Below, piece by piece: positions 18,402 to 27,910 of a DNA stretch of 64,000 nt. How positions within the stretch are numbered: the stretch's first letter is position 1; each line of letters opens with the position of its first letter. The notes under the pieces are model-generated. The model did no database searches and was not told where the DNA came from. It saw only the letters and a list, made by a program, of their open reading frames with translations. Origin of the DNA: DAOMNO01 sp035443885 (lineage in GTDB: Bacteria > Planctomycetota > Phycisphaerae > Phycisphaerales > SM1A02); assembly GCA_035443885.1 (NCBI GenBank), contig DAOMNO010000004.1, forward strand, positions 1-64,000, written 5' to 3'. The translations under genes and the position numbers were made by a program.

Positions 18402-18959
18402 TCAGGCGGGCGTTACGGTCAACGTGCGGTCTTCATTCACGCGGACGACACGAATGCGAGTTTGAGACGGAATGGGTTCCCCCTCACTGATGGCTGCATA
18501 GGTGCGCTGCCTGCCGTCCACGACAACCTGCACCTGACCTCGGCCTGCGCTGCTGCCGGGAATGGAAGCATACACGGTACCTTCCGCGCCTGCTGCGTGC
18601 TCAATGCGAACATTGCCGCTGGCTTGAAGGTCGTGAACTGCCTTCAAGACAATGGCGAGGAGCCAGACCATGCCCGCGCCGCACAGCATGCCAAAGATGA
18701 GCGCACTTGACCACGACCAATCGAAGGCGCGCAGGCCAGCGATCCCGCCCCAGCCGGAACCCATGAGAAACGCAGCGATCGACTGAATCGAGAGAATCTT
18801 GAACGTGTCGGTCGGGTCGCCGTGATCAAGGTCGCCATCAAGGCCGAGTTCACCGCCACCGATGAGCATGAGCACCATTTGAACGAGGAAGAAAATCGTT
18901 CCGATGCACGCGGGTATCGTGAACCACAAGGCTCCGTCATTGACAAGGGATGCAGGCAT
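18402..18959 (-). CDS. NfeD/YuaF-like membrane protein
   Basis: A 185-residue protein with three hydrophobic helices (about 13-35, 62-80, 88-108) and a C-terminal soluble beta-rich domain (about 115-185) resembling the NfeD/YuaF OB-fold (GAEGTVYASIPGSSAGRGQV). The usual partner of flotillin. AAAGGAG precedes the ATG at 18959 by about 8 nt. The hydrolase gene upstream ends 79 nt away on the same strand. Confidence 0.8.
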   Translation of the reverse strand: MPASLVNDGALWFTIPACIGTIFFLVQMVLMLIGGGELGLDGDLDHGDPTDTFKILSIQSIAAFLMGSGWGGIAGLRAFDWSWSSALIFGMLCGAGMVWLLAIVLKAVHDLQASGNVRIEHAAGAEGTVYASIPGSSAGRGQVQVVVDGRQRTYAAISEGEPIPSQTRIRVVRVNEDRTLTVTPA

Positions 18960-19038
18960 TGAGGAATCTCCTTTCCCACGGGGTAACATTCCGTCACGAT
19001 GCATTATGGGCGAAGTGCGTCAATTCGGCATGTCTCAT

Positions 19039-19839
19039 TCAAGCATTTTCAGGACCAACCAAGAGCCATTTGCGAAAAAACGCTGATTGCCGATCCTTGG
19101 CGTCCGCCGACATCCTGCCGAAGCCGGCGTGTTCAAATGGCGCGCCGGTTCGGTCGTAGGTGTGAAACTCAATCAGCGATGGATCGTGATATCGCTGCTG
19201 CAAACTCTTGATAAACGCCTGTTGCCCGTCGAAGGCAACCCACTCGTCGTGTCGTGTATGGATGGCCTGAAACGGAATCTCCCGCCATGACTTCAGATTC
19301 CTGATTGGGCTTTTAGCTTCAATTCTTTCAACAGGCACGTTCCTGAACATTTCTCGCTCTCGCTGATGCGCCCACGAGCCAGTTGTCGCTTCGACGCTTG
19401 CACAGCAGAAAGTGTGTTCGCTGCACAGCCGCAGCAGTGTGGCCATGCCACCGGCAGACATGCCGCCCACTGCGGGGCGAGAAAGATCAAACTGCCCAAG
19501 CGAGTGGAGTGCAGCAAGCACGTCGTCGATCTCACTCGCCATCTGCTCCACGATCTTTAGTGTGTTCTCTGGTCTTTGCAGGTCAGCGTCGAATCGCTCA
19601 CCGTGCCCCGGCAGGTCGATTGCACAGGCGCCGATTCCGGCGCGCATCCAGCGCAGGTAGCGGCCGGGGTCGATCTCCTTGGTTACGGTGCGGCCATGCA
19701 TCCATAGGATGATCGGCACCTTTCTGCCAGAGTCCCAGCCGGGGTGGACGAGCATCGTCGGTACCTGTGCATCGCCGAGACGGGTCCAGCGAGCGGCGGT
19801 TCTCAACGCCGAGGGCAGTTGTTCAGTCAGATCGGGCAT
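19039..19839 (-). CDS. Alpha/beta hydrolase
   Basis: A 266-residue hydrolase of the dienelactone-hydrolase/prolyl-oligopeptidase-like type. It shows an oxyanion-loop WMHGRTV, a GHGERFD segment, the nucleophile elbow GGMSAGG, the acid in HTRHDEWV and the base in FEHAGFG, so the catalytic triad is intact. The substrate is unknown. The start was set at 19839; the frame continues to 20460 only as an antisense shadow of rsmD. The divergent gap to rsmD is 75 nt. Confidence 0.85.
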   Translation of the reverse strand: MPDLTEQLPSALRTAARWTRLGDAQVPTMLVHPGWDSGRKVPIILWMHGRTVTKEIDPGRYLRWMRAGIGACAIDLPGHGERFDADLQRPENTLKIVEQMASEIDDVLAALHSLGQFDLSRPAVGGMSAGGMATLLRLCSEHTFCCASVEATTGSWAHQREREMFRNVPVERIEAKSPIRNLKSWREIPFQAIHTRHDEWVAFDGQQAFIKSLQQRYHDPSLIEFHTYDRTGAPFEHAGFGRMSADAKDRQSAFFRKWLLVGPENA

Positions 19840-19914
19840 TGATGCAGATGATAGTGGGATTACGGCTGCTGCTGCGTTGACGCAGCACGATCGCCACGCG
19901 ATGCTTGAGTACCT

Positions 19915-20550
19915 ATGCCCCGCATTATTGCTGGCGAATATCGTTCGAGAAGACTCGTCGCGCCGGATGACGACGCACTCACGCGCCCATACACCGATCG
20001 TGTGAAGGAATCGGTCTTCAACTTGCTGCGCGGCTGGTTCGATGGTGCGCGTGTGCTCGATCTCTTCGCGGGCGTGGGCACAATGGGATTGGAAACAGTC
20101 AGCCGTGGGGCTGCGAAAGTTCTTCTTGTGGAGCAGAACCGCAAAGTGTTCAAGCTGCTGGAAGACAACATCCATGCTCTCGGCTGTGGTGATCGAGCGG
20201 AAGCGATGTTGGGTGATGCACTGGGGAGCGCGTGCCTGCTCCGTGCACCGAAGCCCGTCGATATCGTGTTTATCGATCCGCCTTACGAAATGATGAAGCG
20301 GCAGGACTCGCGCCGCCGCATCTTGGGGCATGTGTCGCGGTGTACAGAGGTGATGGGGGATCACGCCTTTATCGTGCTGCGAAGCCCGATCGATCCGGAA
20401 GGGGCGGAATCGTTCGAGTTCTCGCTGCCAGGCCTGGATGGGCCGGAAGTGCACAAGCACGGCTCGGAGATGTGGGTGCTTCTTTATCAGCCCACTCTTG
20501 AAAAAGAAGCTCGCCGCAGCTCTGGAATCGCCGAAGAATCAACCGGATGA
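19915..20550 (+). CDS. rsmD: 16S rRNA (guanine966-N2)-methyltransferase RsmD
   Basis: A 211-residue Rossmann-fold methyltransferase. The diagnostic N-terminus MPRIIAGEYRSR is present, with RPYTDRVKESVFNLL, the SAM-binding LDLFAGVGTMGLE and the N-methyltransferase motif DPPY. It methylates 16S rRNA during 30S assembly. Its stop overlaps the next start by 4 nt (ATGA), so the two genes are coupled. Confidence 0.95.
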   Translation: MPRIIAGEYRSRRLVAPDDDALTRPYTDRVKESVFNLLRGWFDGARVLDLFAGVGTMGLETVSRGAAKVLLVEQNRKVFKLLEDNIHALGCGDRAEAMLGDALGSACLLRAPKPVDIVFIDPPYEMMKRQDSRRRILGHVSRCTEVMGDHAFIVLRSPIDPEGAESFEFSLPGLDGPEVHKHGSEMWVLLYQPTLEKEARRSSGIAEESTG

Positions 20551-21812
20551 GCGAACGACAGGACGATATTGACGCGAAGCCCGTTCGAGCGGTCGTTACG
20601 CCGCGTGAGGCAGCATTTCTCGTGCTTCGCGGGCTTGTGGATGCGGGGTACGTGGCGTACTTCGCGGGCGGCTGTGTGCGCGATCATCTCATGGGGCAGG
20701 AGCCGGAAGACTACGACATCGCCACATCGGCGCGCCCCGCACAGGTGCTGCAGGTCTTTCCTCGCGCGCAGGCCGTGGGTGAATCCTTCGGCGTGATGCT
20801 TGTGCGATCGCGCGGCTACACCATTGAGGTTGCCACATTCAGAACAGATGGCGTCTATTCCGACGGTCGCCATCCCGATCAGGTCTCTTTCTCGGACGCG
20901 GAGCATGACGCTCGGCGGCGCGATTTCACCATCAACGGACTTTTTGAAGACCCCATAGGAGGTCGCATTATTGATTTTGTGGACGGTCGGCGCGATCTGG
21001 AAGCGAAGACCATTCGCGCCATTGGCGATCCGTACGCGCGGCTCAGAGAAGACCGATTGCGGATGCTACGTGCTGTTCGGTTTGCAGCGCGTTTTGGGTT
21101 TGCCATCGAAGCGGAAACTGCTGAAGCGATCCGATCAGGTGTGGAGCATCTTCAAGGCGTGAGTCGCGAGCGGATCGGCCAGGAACTCCGCAGAATGCTG
21201 ACCGACCCCAATCGCGCAGTGGCTGCGTGGGAACTACAGTACCTGGGGTTGGACGCGGTGGTCCTTGGTGAGGGGCAGCAGACCGTGGCACCGACTCGGC
21301 TTGGTCGGCTGCCGGACCGGATTGGCTATTCTGCTGCTCTCGCAGCGTGGCTTTTGGATCGCCACTCGGAAGCGCATCAAGCGGACTGGAGCCGTATTGC
21401 AGAACGCTGGCGTCAGTCGCTGGTGCTTTCGAACGCGGAGCACCAGTCATTAGAGCGGTGTCTGGCAGCGTACCGAACGCTGGTTTCAGAGTGGGATCGC
21501 CTTGGTGTGGCCGGGCAGAAGCGGCTTGCAGCGTCGCTGGGCTTTCAAGATGGACTGATGCTCATCCAGACCGAGGACCGACAGCGGTTTATTGACATTC
21601 GGCGAAGGGTGCAGGAGCTGGAAGCGACCGAACTGGCCCCAACGCCCCTGATCGACGGCGAAGACCTGATCGCAGCGGGTCTGACTCCAGGTCCGCAATT
21701 CCAGCGGCTGCTGGACGCGGTGTACGATGGTCAGTTAGAAGGGCTGATCCAGGAGAAGGCGGCAGCACTGAAGCTGGCTTTGGAGATCGCTCGGAACTAT
21801 CCAGCCCAGTGA
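20547..21812 (+). CDS. CCA tRNA nucleotidyltransferase / poly(A) polymerase family
   Basis: A 421-residue class II nucleotidyltransferase. The N-terminal head holds the GGCVRD motif and the catalytic EDYDIATSA, then TFRTDG and RRRDFTINGL, and RLREDRLRMLRAVRFAARFG in the neck. These features are shared by CCA-adding enzymes and poly(A) polymerase I; sequence reading alone does not choose between them. The C-terminal 200 residues are helical. Coupled to rsmD. Confidence 0.9.
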   Translation: MSERQDDIDAKPVRAVVTPREAAFLVLRGLVDAGYVAYFAGGCVRDHLMGQEPEDYDIATSARPAQVLQVFPRAQAVGESFGVMLVRSRGYTIEVATFRTDGVYSDGRHPDQVSFSDAEHDARRRDFTINGLFEDPIGGRIIDFVDGRRDLEAKTIRAIGDPYARLREDRLRMLRAVRFAARFGFAIEAETAEAIRSGVEHLQGVSRERIGQELRRMLTDPNRAVAAWELQYLGLDAVVLGEGQQTVAPTRLGRLPDRIGYSAALAAWLLDRHSEAHQADWSRIAERWRQSLVLSNAEHQSLERCLAAYRTLVSEWDRLGVAGQKRLAASLGFQDGLMLIQTEDRQRFIDIRRRVQELEATELAPTPLIDGEDLIAAGLTPGPQFQRLLDAVYDGQLEGLIQEKAAALKLALEIARNYPAQ

Positions 21813-21964
21813 TGCGTTGGAAAAGAAAGCCGATTCCGCGCAAAATCCCTAAGAAGAGCCGAAAATGGAACTTTTCCAGGTTCCATACGTCAGATACAGT
21901 GTCTCATCGGCGAAATGTTCCCCCACGCGGGGGTGTCCCTGTTCGAAAGGCGAGGATTGACCTC

Positions 21965-23449
21965 ATGAAGAACACCTTGATTGCTCCGAGACTGGCTCTT
22001 GTCCTCTGTGGTCTGGCCATCGGCATGATTGCGATGTTGGCCCCGGTGGACCGAGTTGCTGCAGCCGCGCCTCGAATCGCAGTTCAAGCCGAGAATGAAT
22101 ATGTCATTGTTCACATGCGGGACGGCCGCGAACTTCATGGTCGCGTGATCCGTGAAGACTCGGTGCAGCTCGTCCTTCGTTATCTCGACAAGACGGTAAA
22201 CATTGAGACTACCCTGACGCTGCAGAAGCGGGACATTCTGCATATCGAGCGAAATGTTGATGCGCCGGATGTGGGTGACGCTGGTGATGAGCCGACGGAC
22301 GCGCCCGCAGATGATGAGGACCCATTTTCACCGGAGCGTATCGCCGCCACACCTAAGGAGCATCGCGATCGCGGCATGAGCGAAGGCGACATTACGAATA
22401 CTTCGCTGCCGCTTTTCTATGTCATTCCGATGAAGGGGCAGATGGGCACGGACATCCACCCTGATGTGTACGCCCGCGTGATTACGGAGATCAAGGCGAA
22501 TAAGCCGGATATCGTTATCTGGAAGCTGCATTGCTCGGATATTGACGACTTGCTGATTCCGCAGACAGATCGTCGCGAAGGCGGCTTGCTGCTCTTCGAT
22601 GAATATGCGCAGCTCGTTCGCATGTTGCATGATGATCTTCGCGATGTGCAACAGGTGATGTGGGTGCAGGATGCTGTCGGCATCAGTTCCGTTATGGCTT
22701 TGGCGTGGCCGCAGATGTATATGGCGCCCAATGCGAGGCTGATGGGCATGCAGATTTTCTACATGCTGACCGCGGGCATTCAAGACCCCGAAGGCTTGGC
22801 CAAGAATCGTGAAGCGATTCTCGGCATGGGTAATGCATTCTTGGAACGAGGCGGTCGATCGCTGAATCTTGGCTTGGCGATGATGGACCCCCGCCGCATG
22901 TTGAGCGCTTCGTGGCGCGGCCGGGAAGTGATCTGGCATTTGGATACTTCGGGCGAGTACATCGTCAACGCAAGCACACGCTACACCGCGACATTCAACG
23001 CAAAGACGGCGGAAGATTTCGGCATCAGTTCAGGCACTGCGGAAACGCTTGACGACCTTGCCCTGTTGCTCGGCTATCGCGAATACCGCGTGGTGGATGG
23101 CGCTGCGAATCAGATCATCACCCGTTACGTGGAAGATTGGCGCCGCGCCTTTGAGAGCACGAAGCGATGGTGGGGCGATTATCAGCAGAATCGCGGCTGG
23201 GCGCAAGGTGCGGATGAACTCCGCTACCTCGGTCGCGCTCGTCAGTACCTTCGCAACATCATCGCTGCCATGAACCGTTTCCCTGCTGTTGAGATGCGAT
23301 GGCGCACTGACTTCGGTATGAGCAAGTTCAATCTGATTACGCTCGAAGAAGTCATGAATGAGCAGTTGCGTCGCCTAAGGAATCGCGGCGGCGGACGAGG
23401 CGGCGGCGGCGCGGCGCCGGGTGGCGGCGGTCTTGGCGGGCCGCGCTGA
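21965..23449 (+). CDS. Exported ClpP/SppA-fold protein, probably degenerate
   Basis: A 494-residue protein. Signal peptide at about 1-34. A small beta-rich N-terminal domain (VHMRDGRELHGRVI) is followed by an acidic linker (about 100-120). From about 148 a ClpP/crotonase-like domain resembles SppA/NfeD serine proteases: DAVGISSVMALAW carries a Ser241-Ser242 pair at the usual nucleophile position. The oxyanion Gly-Gly of active relatives is not seen; the equivalent strand reads WKLHCSDIDD. The tail is Gly-rich. The mRNA leader has a CCCCC/GGGGG hairpin at 21920-21933. GAGG precedes the ATG at 21965. It forms a tandem pair with the next gene. Confidence 0.7.
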   Translation: MKNTLIAPRLALVLCGLAIGMIAMLAPVDRVAAAAPRIAVQAENEYVIVHMRDGRELHGRVIREDSVQLVLRYLDKTVNIETTLTLQKRDILHIERNVDAPDVGDAGDEPTDAPADDEDPFSPERIAATPKEHRDRGMSEGDITNTSLPLFYVIPMKGQMGTDIHPDVYARVITEIKANKPDIVIWKLHCSDIDDLLIPQTDRREGGLLLFDEYAQLVRMLHDDLRDVQQVMWVQDAVGISSVMALAWPQMYMAPNARLMGMQIFYMLTAGIQDPEGLAKNREAILGMGNAFLERGGRSLNLGLAMMDPRRMLSASWRGREVIWHLDTSGEYIVNASTRYTATFNAKTAEDFGISSGTAETLDDLALLLGYREYRVVDGAANQIITRYVEDWRRAFESTKRWWGDYQQNRGWAQGADELRYLGRARQYLRNIIAAMNRFPAVEMRWRTDFGMSKFNLITLEEVMNEQLRRLRNRGGGRGGGGAAPGGGGLGGPR

Positions 23450-23505
23450 GTTGATCAACCTGATGATAGGGGACAAAGTTTTTCCAAGTGTTCACGAGGA
23501 TTACC

Positions 23506-24837
23506 ATGAAGAACATCGTTACGCATCTGATTGTCTGCTGCATGGCTATGGCGCTGATGGCTACCGAGGTCACGGCGCAGAGCATTGAGCTGCGGCTGGC
23601 TGATGGAACGCGCTGGCGCGGTGCAGTAGGCGATCAGGTCGAGATTCGCATCACACAGCGCGGCGTTGAAAGCGCACTCACTGGCAAAATCATCGCTAAT
23701 GCCAATCTGCATTTGACCTTGCAAATCGAAACGGCGGGTGAGACACGAGATCGCACCGTGTTCAAGTCGGACATTGTGGCGATCAAAACTGTTCAGGGGC
23801 CTGCGCCTTCAACCCCGCGTCGTGGTGATACCACCACAACACCTCGAACGGGCGAGCCGTCGAGGCCGACGGATTCCTCCCGGCCGCAGGCTGCGAAGGA
23901 AGAAGGGCCGGGCGTCTTCGTTCTGCCTCTTTCAGGCACAGTCGGTACCGGCATTCGCCACCAGGAAATCGAAGCGATGGCCGCTGAAGCTGACAAGTAC
24001 GGCCCCGGGCAGATCATTATCCTCCTGCTCAACACGCCCGGCGGTCTTGTGATCGAGATGGAAGAAATCGCCCGTGTGCTTACAGAGATCAAGAAGCGCC
24101 ATCGCCTGATCGCGTGGATTCAGGAAGCGATTTCTGCTGGCGCTGCCACCGCTGCATTCTGCGACGAAATCTATTTCACCACACAGGGTGTGCTTGGCTC
24201 CATGACCATGGTTCGTGGTTCTACTGGGGTTGAAGAGCCTCTTCAGATGCGGTGGGCGCAGCGGGCGGGCGAATGGTTCCGCATCGGCGGTCGCAGTCCG
24301 TATATCGGTCAGGCGATGGTCATGCAGGGGTTCTCGCTGTCCTATGATAAAGACCCTGAGACGGGTCGCGTTACGTGGTATGACAGTCTTGCTGGCGAGT
24401 TCATTCTTTCTCGCCCTGGCCAGAACTTGACGTTCAACGCATCCAACGCCTTGCATAGCGGCTTCTCAAGCGGCACGGCAGATACGACGGATGAGCTTGC
24501 TGCACTGCTCAACATGTCTGAGTGGCGTGAGGTCAGTGATTTCGGCCGCAGGCTTCATGCGGACTGGCAGCGCACCGTGCAGCGCGCTGAGGAAGAGATA
24601 CCCCGCCTCATTGCTCGCTTGAACTATTGGAAGACCGGCGGCGGCAATCCGATCGAGGTGCTTGGCGCTCGCATTCAGATCATGGAGCAGCTCGCACAAT
24701 GGGTGCGTCGCACGCCGCGCTTGGCGATGATGAACGGCCTGCCTGAAATTGAAGTCTTCGAGCGACAGATTGCGGAGCTTCGCAAGGAGCTTGCAGACAT
24801 GCGTCGCGAAGAGCGTCGCCCAAGGCCAAACCGTTGA
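23506..24837 (+). CDS. Exported ClpP/SppA-fold serine protease-like protein
   Basis: A 443-residue paralogue of the upstream protein, sharing its layout: signal peptide (1-24), small beta domain (LADGTRWRGAV), Pro/Thr-rich linker (about 100-133), then a SppA/NfeD-type domain. Here the oxyanion motif is intact (LLNTPGGLV, Gly179-Gly180), and EAISAGAATAAF places Ser210 as the nucleophile. A helical tail rich in Arg and Glu ends the protein. GAGGATT precedes the ATG. The gap from the upstream gene is 56 nt, so co-expression is likely. A periplasmic protease is the best guess; substrates are unknown. Confidence 0.78.
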   Translation: MKNIVTHLIVCCMAMALMATEVTAQSIELRLADGTRWRGAVGDQVEIRITQRGVESALTGKIIANANLHLTLQIETAGETRDRTVFKSDIVAIKTVQGPAPSTPRRGDTTTTPRTGEPSRPTDSSRPQAAKEEGPGVFVLPLSGTVGTGIRHQEIEAMAAEADKYGPGQIIILLLNTPGGLVIEMEEIARVLTEIKKRHRLIAWIQEAISAGAATAAFCDEIYFTTQGVLGSMTMVRGSTGVEEPLQMRWAQRAGEWFRIGGRSPYIGQAMVMQGFSLSYDKDPETGRVTWYDSLAGEFILSRPGQNLTFNASNALHSGFSSGTADTTDELAALLNMSEWREVSDFGRRLHADWQRTVQRAEEEIPRLIARLNYWKTGGGNPIEVLGARIQIMEQLAQWVRRTPRLAMMNGLPEIEVFERQIAELRKELADMRREERRPRPNR

Positions 24838-24864
24838 TCCCCTGAAAATTCGATCTCCAAACAC

Positions 24865-24892
24865 AACGCCCGGCAGAAGAGCCGGGCGTTTT
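24865..24892 (+). terminator. Intrinsic terminator
   Basis: AACGCCCGGC (24865-24874) pairs perfectly with GCCGGGCGTT (24881-24890) around AGAAGA and ends in TTTT. It lies 27 nt after the protease-like gene and between convergent genes, so it may also serve the FHA gene on the other strand. Confidence 0.9.
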
Positions 24893-24936
24893 CGTTGATG
24901 TTTGAGTGGCTTGCAAAGGCGATAGGCGGCCGTGGT

Positions 24937-25239
24937 TCAGATGCCGTTGTCGTAGAACTTCAGCACGGCGGGGCCGACGGTTACTTCCATGCCGTCAGCG
25001 AGTTTCACACGATCGACTTTTCTGCCATTGCAGAAGGTTCCGCCGGTCGAACCAAGGTCTCGCAGAATGAAGGTGTCGCCTTCACGCTCGATGGCACAGT
25101 GTTCGCGGGAAACGCTCTTGGCCTGAATCCGGATATCGCATCCATCATCTCGGCCAACAAGGACTTCGCTGCTGTCGCCGAGGGCGAAAGCGCGCAGAAG
25201 AGAACCGGTTTTCTTGCTGCATACGTGCAGTTCAAGCAT
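24937..25239 (-). CDS. Stand-alone FHA-domain protein
   Basis: A 100-residue protein that is a single forkhead-associated domain with all landmark residues: GRDDGCDI, SVSREHC, LGSTGGTF and CNGRKV. FHA domains bind phosphothreonine peptides, so this is a candidate reader for the Ser/Thr kinases found elsewhere in the window. GGAGG upstream supports the ATG at 25239. The 190-nt gap to waaA is divergent. Confidence 0.9.
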   Translation of the reverse strand: MLELHVCSKKTGSLLRAFALGDSSEVLVGRDDGCDIRIQAKSVSREHCAIEREGDTFILRDLGSTGGTFCNGRKVDRVKLADGMEVTVGPAVLKFYDNGI

Positions 25240-25429
25240 TGAGAGCCTCCGTCCCGGCGAGCGTAGCGATCAATCCATAAGGGCTGTGAACCCCCTTCAT
25301 TCTGACACCATGCTGACAAAATGCCAACACGAGCCATGTGAATTCTCGTTAGCGGTTATTCGGACGCGAATGCCAGGCTGTTCCTTCGAACTGCGTGGAG
25401 CCATGTGAACCCGTGTAAACTTGCAGTTC

Positions 25430-26668
25430 ATGCACTGGATGCTGGATTGTGTGTACGCGATCGTGGCGCTGCTGATCTCGCCGATCTGGCTGCTGCGCCG
25501 AGCGCGTGCGGGCAAACTTGGCACTGATTGGGCATCACGCTTCGGACGAGGTGAATCGCTTTCGCCTTGCGACCCTAACAAAACGCGCATTCTCATTCAC
25601 GCCGTCTCTGTTGGTGAGGTCAATGCCATCCGCACGCTTGTGGATGCGCTAATGCGCGATCGTGAGGATGTCGAGGTTGTCATCGCTTCGACGACGGATA
25701 CCGGTTTCGCCCGTGCTCGTTCGATCTTCTTGGATCATGCTGCGGTGGTGCGCTATCCGTTCGACTTCTCCTTTGCGGTCAATCGCCTGCTCGACCGAGT
25801 GAAGCCTGATCTGGTTTTACTCGTCGAACTCGAAGTCTGGCCGAACTTCACATCGCGCTGCGCGGCGCGCGGCATACCGATCTGCGTCATCAACGGTCGG
25901 CTGAGTGAACGAAGCTTTGCGTGGTATCGGCTCGTCCGTCCGCTCGTTCGTCCTAGTTTTGCTCGACTTACTTGGGCGGCTGTCCAGAACGAAGCATACG
26001 CCGCTCGATTTCGTGCACTTGGCACTAAAGACGTTCGAGTTGTCGGCACAATGAAATGGGACACTGCATTGATCGAAGACGAAGTTGCGGGTTCAGTCGC
26101 GCTGGCTGCGTCCATGGGCATCGACCGTGCAAAGCCATTGGTTGTAGCGGGTTCGACCGCGCCAGGTGAGCCGGAACTGCTCGTCAAATCTCTGCCGCAA
26201 GGTGTGCAACTGCTATGCGCCCCACGCAAGCCAGAGTGGTTTGATGAGGCAGCACAAGCCATGCCTGGGTGTGCGAGGCGTTCCCGAAACGAAAAAGGCA
26301 CACGGTACTTTCTGCTCGATACCATTGGTGAGCTGCGCCAAGCCTACGCACTGGCCGATGTTGTCGTGATTGGTCGATCGTTCGGTGTGCTTCATGGGTC
26401 CGACATGATTGAGCCGATCGCGCTCGGCAAAGCGACCATCATCGGTCCCCGCTTTGGGGACTTTCAAGAGGCGGCGGAGGCATTGATTTCAGGCGGCGGC
26501 TTGATTCAGACAACCGCCGATAAGCTGCCCACAGCACTCGCTGAACTACTGGAGTTCCCGATGAAACGAGCTGAACTTGCCGCGAGAGGCAGGGCGGTCA
26601 TTCGTTCCATGCAGGGTGCTACACAACGGCACCTTGCCTTGCTTCAACCGCTGTTGCCCATGAGGTAA
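25430..26668 (+). CDS. waaA: 3-deoxy-D-manno-octulosonic acid transferase
   Basis: A 412-residue GT30 enzyme that adds Kdo to lipid A at the inner membrane. An N-terminal membrane anchor (about 5-24) is followed by HAVSVGEVNA, TTDTGFARA, the VELEVWPNF motif and VINGRLSERSF. In the C-terminal half are VAGSTAPGEPELL, and GRSFGVLHGSDMIEPIALGK (a variant of GGSF...HNPLEPA). Its presence implies an LPS-type outer membrane. A TTG at 25421 in the same frame is an alternative start. Confidence 0.92.
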   Translation: MHWMLDCVYAIVALLISPIWLLRRARAGKLGTDWASRFGRGESLSPCDPNKTRILIHAVSVGEVNAIRTLVDALMRDREDVEVVIASTTDTGFARARSIFLDHAAVVRYPFDFSFAVNRLLDRVKPDLVLLVELEVWPNFTSRCAARGIPICVINGRLSERSFAWYRLVRPLVRPSFARLTWAAVQNEAYAARFRALGTKDVRVVGTMKWDTALIEDEVAGSVALAASMGIDRAKPLVVAGSTAPGEPELLVKSLPQGVQLLCAPRKPEWFDEAAQAMPGCARRSRNEKGTRYFLLDTIGELRQAYALADVVVIGRSFGVLHGSDMIEPIALGKATIIGPRFGDFQEAAEALISGGGLIQTTADKLPTALAELLEFPMKRAELAARGRAVIRSMQGATQRHLALLQPLLPMR

Positions 26669-26701
26669 AAATCGCCGTTTCGGCGGAAAACCGAAACGGC
26701 G
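26666..26701 (-). terminator. Intrinsic terminator between convergent genes
   Basis: CGCCGTTTCGG (26673-26683) pairs with CCGAAACGGCG (26691-26701), 11 perfect base pairs with a 7-nt loop. On the minus strand it runs into ATTTTTA (26666-26672), giving the esterase gene a classical terminator. On the plus strand it lies directly after the waaA stop. Confidence 0.88.
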
Positions 26702-26784
26702 ACGGAGGAGAAGGGGAGATACTGAAAATCCGAAACTTGCGACTGCTGGAGCGTTTTCGGTCCGTTCCAGTGCTGATACGAAGC

Positions 26785-27843
26785 CTACGACGAAGTTGTT
26801 CGCGCTTCAGCGATCTGTTCGGCACCCATGCGAAGCGGTTCCAGCCAGTCAAATCCCTGATTCTGCTTGAAGGTCCATGCTGGGGGGTGGGCAGGATCAA
26901 GAAACGAACGATGCAGTTTTTCAAACATTACATGCCGTCTCACATCAGCCAAGCCGCCGTCAAAGTGGCCAAAATATGTGGCAAAGAGCCATTTTTCGTT
27001 ACTTGCGAGGGCGTTATAGACGGATGCCGCTGCTGGTGCTGGAACGCAGTCGTCCCTGCACGCCAGTTTGCAAAGTGCAGGCATCGTTACGGATCGTGCG
27101 TGGAGGGCAGCGTCAAACAGCAGCAGCGTTTGCATCAGCCGGTGCGCTTCCTGGCGGAATGAATTCAACATGGCGTTGACCAGTGCGCCAGCGCCGTTGC
27201 AATAACGACCTGCCCGCCAGCTCCAATCACCCAAGCTCGGCAAAGCAAGAACAAGTCGGTCAGGCGGCTCGCTCATGGCGGCAAGCTGCGCGGCGGAAAT
27301 GACCGCGAGGCCACCGCCAAACGACTCGCCGTGGACAAAGAGCGGCAGCATCGGCCAGCGTGCGCGAGCGCACCGACAGGTGTGGATGAGATCCGCAACC
27401 GCACCTCGCAGAATCCAGCTTTCGGCAGCTTCAATCTTGTGAAGAATCCATTGTGCGCCAAAGTCCGGCATGTCGATCGTGGACGGGGCGAATCCGCGTA
27501 CGCGCAGCCTGACTGTAATCAGACCCTGGTCGGTCCACGGTTCGGGGCCATTGGGAAAAAACGCTTCAGGTGCATAGCCGTGTGTGGTGATGACAATACC
27601 GCTCGGTTTCACTGACACGGGCGGCATCGTGATGCGAGCTGCAATGCGAACGGAGCGAATCGACGTGAGGGTAACGGGGTTGACTTCGCCATCAAGCGAA
27701 CCGTGGAAGCGCAAAGGCAACGCTGCCACTTCCTCACGGAATGCCTGCCAATAGGCATCGAAGAATTCTGGCTGGGACGCTGAAGCGGTGTGCTGCAGCG
27801 TCTCACGCGGACCGAGTCCGTAGTCTTCCGGCACGGAGATCAT
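26785..27843 (-). CDS. Acetyl xylan esterase-like alpha/beta hydrolase
   Basis: A 352-residue hydrolase resembling the AXE1/cephalosporin-C deacetylase family. It shows THGYAPEAFF in the oxyanion region, LRVRGFAPS, the nucleophile elbow GESFGGGLA, the acid in CRDDCVPAPA and the base in YFGHFDG. The family removes acetyl groups from sugars and related esters. The substrate here is inferred only. The start is the ATG at 27843, directly divergent from thiL. Confidence 0.8.
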   Translation of the reverse strand: MISVPEDYGLGPRETLQHTASASQPEFFDAYWQAFREEVAALPLRFHGSLDGEVNPVTLTSIRSVRIAARITMPPVSVKPSGIVITTHGYAPEAFFPNGPEPWTDQGLITVRLRVRGFAPSTIDMPDFGAQWILHKIEAAESWILRGAVADLIHTCRCARARWPMLPLFVHGESFGGGLAVISAAQLAAMSEPPDRLVLALPSLGDWSWRAGRYCNGAGALVNAMLNSFRQEAHRLMQTLLLFDAALHARSVTMPALCKLACRDDCVPAPAAASVYNALASNEKWLFATYFGHFDGGLADVRRHVMFEKLHRSFLDPAHPPAWTFKQNQGFDWLEPLRMGAEQIAEARTTSS

Positions 27844-27910
27844 GCCGCCAGTGTAACGCAGGCTTTTGTGCAGGACGTAGTCGCAGCAGAGCATGCATAC
27901 ACTTACGCTC

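Noticed and set aside
19840..20460. N-terminal extension of the alpha/beta hydrolase frame
   Set aside because: The added 200 residues lie antisense to rsmD and have no hydrolase features; the fold starts at the ATG at 19839.
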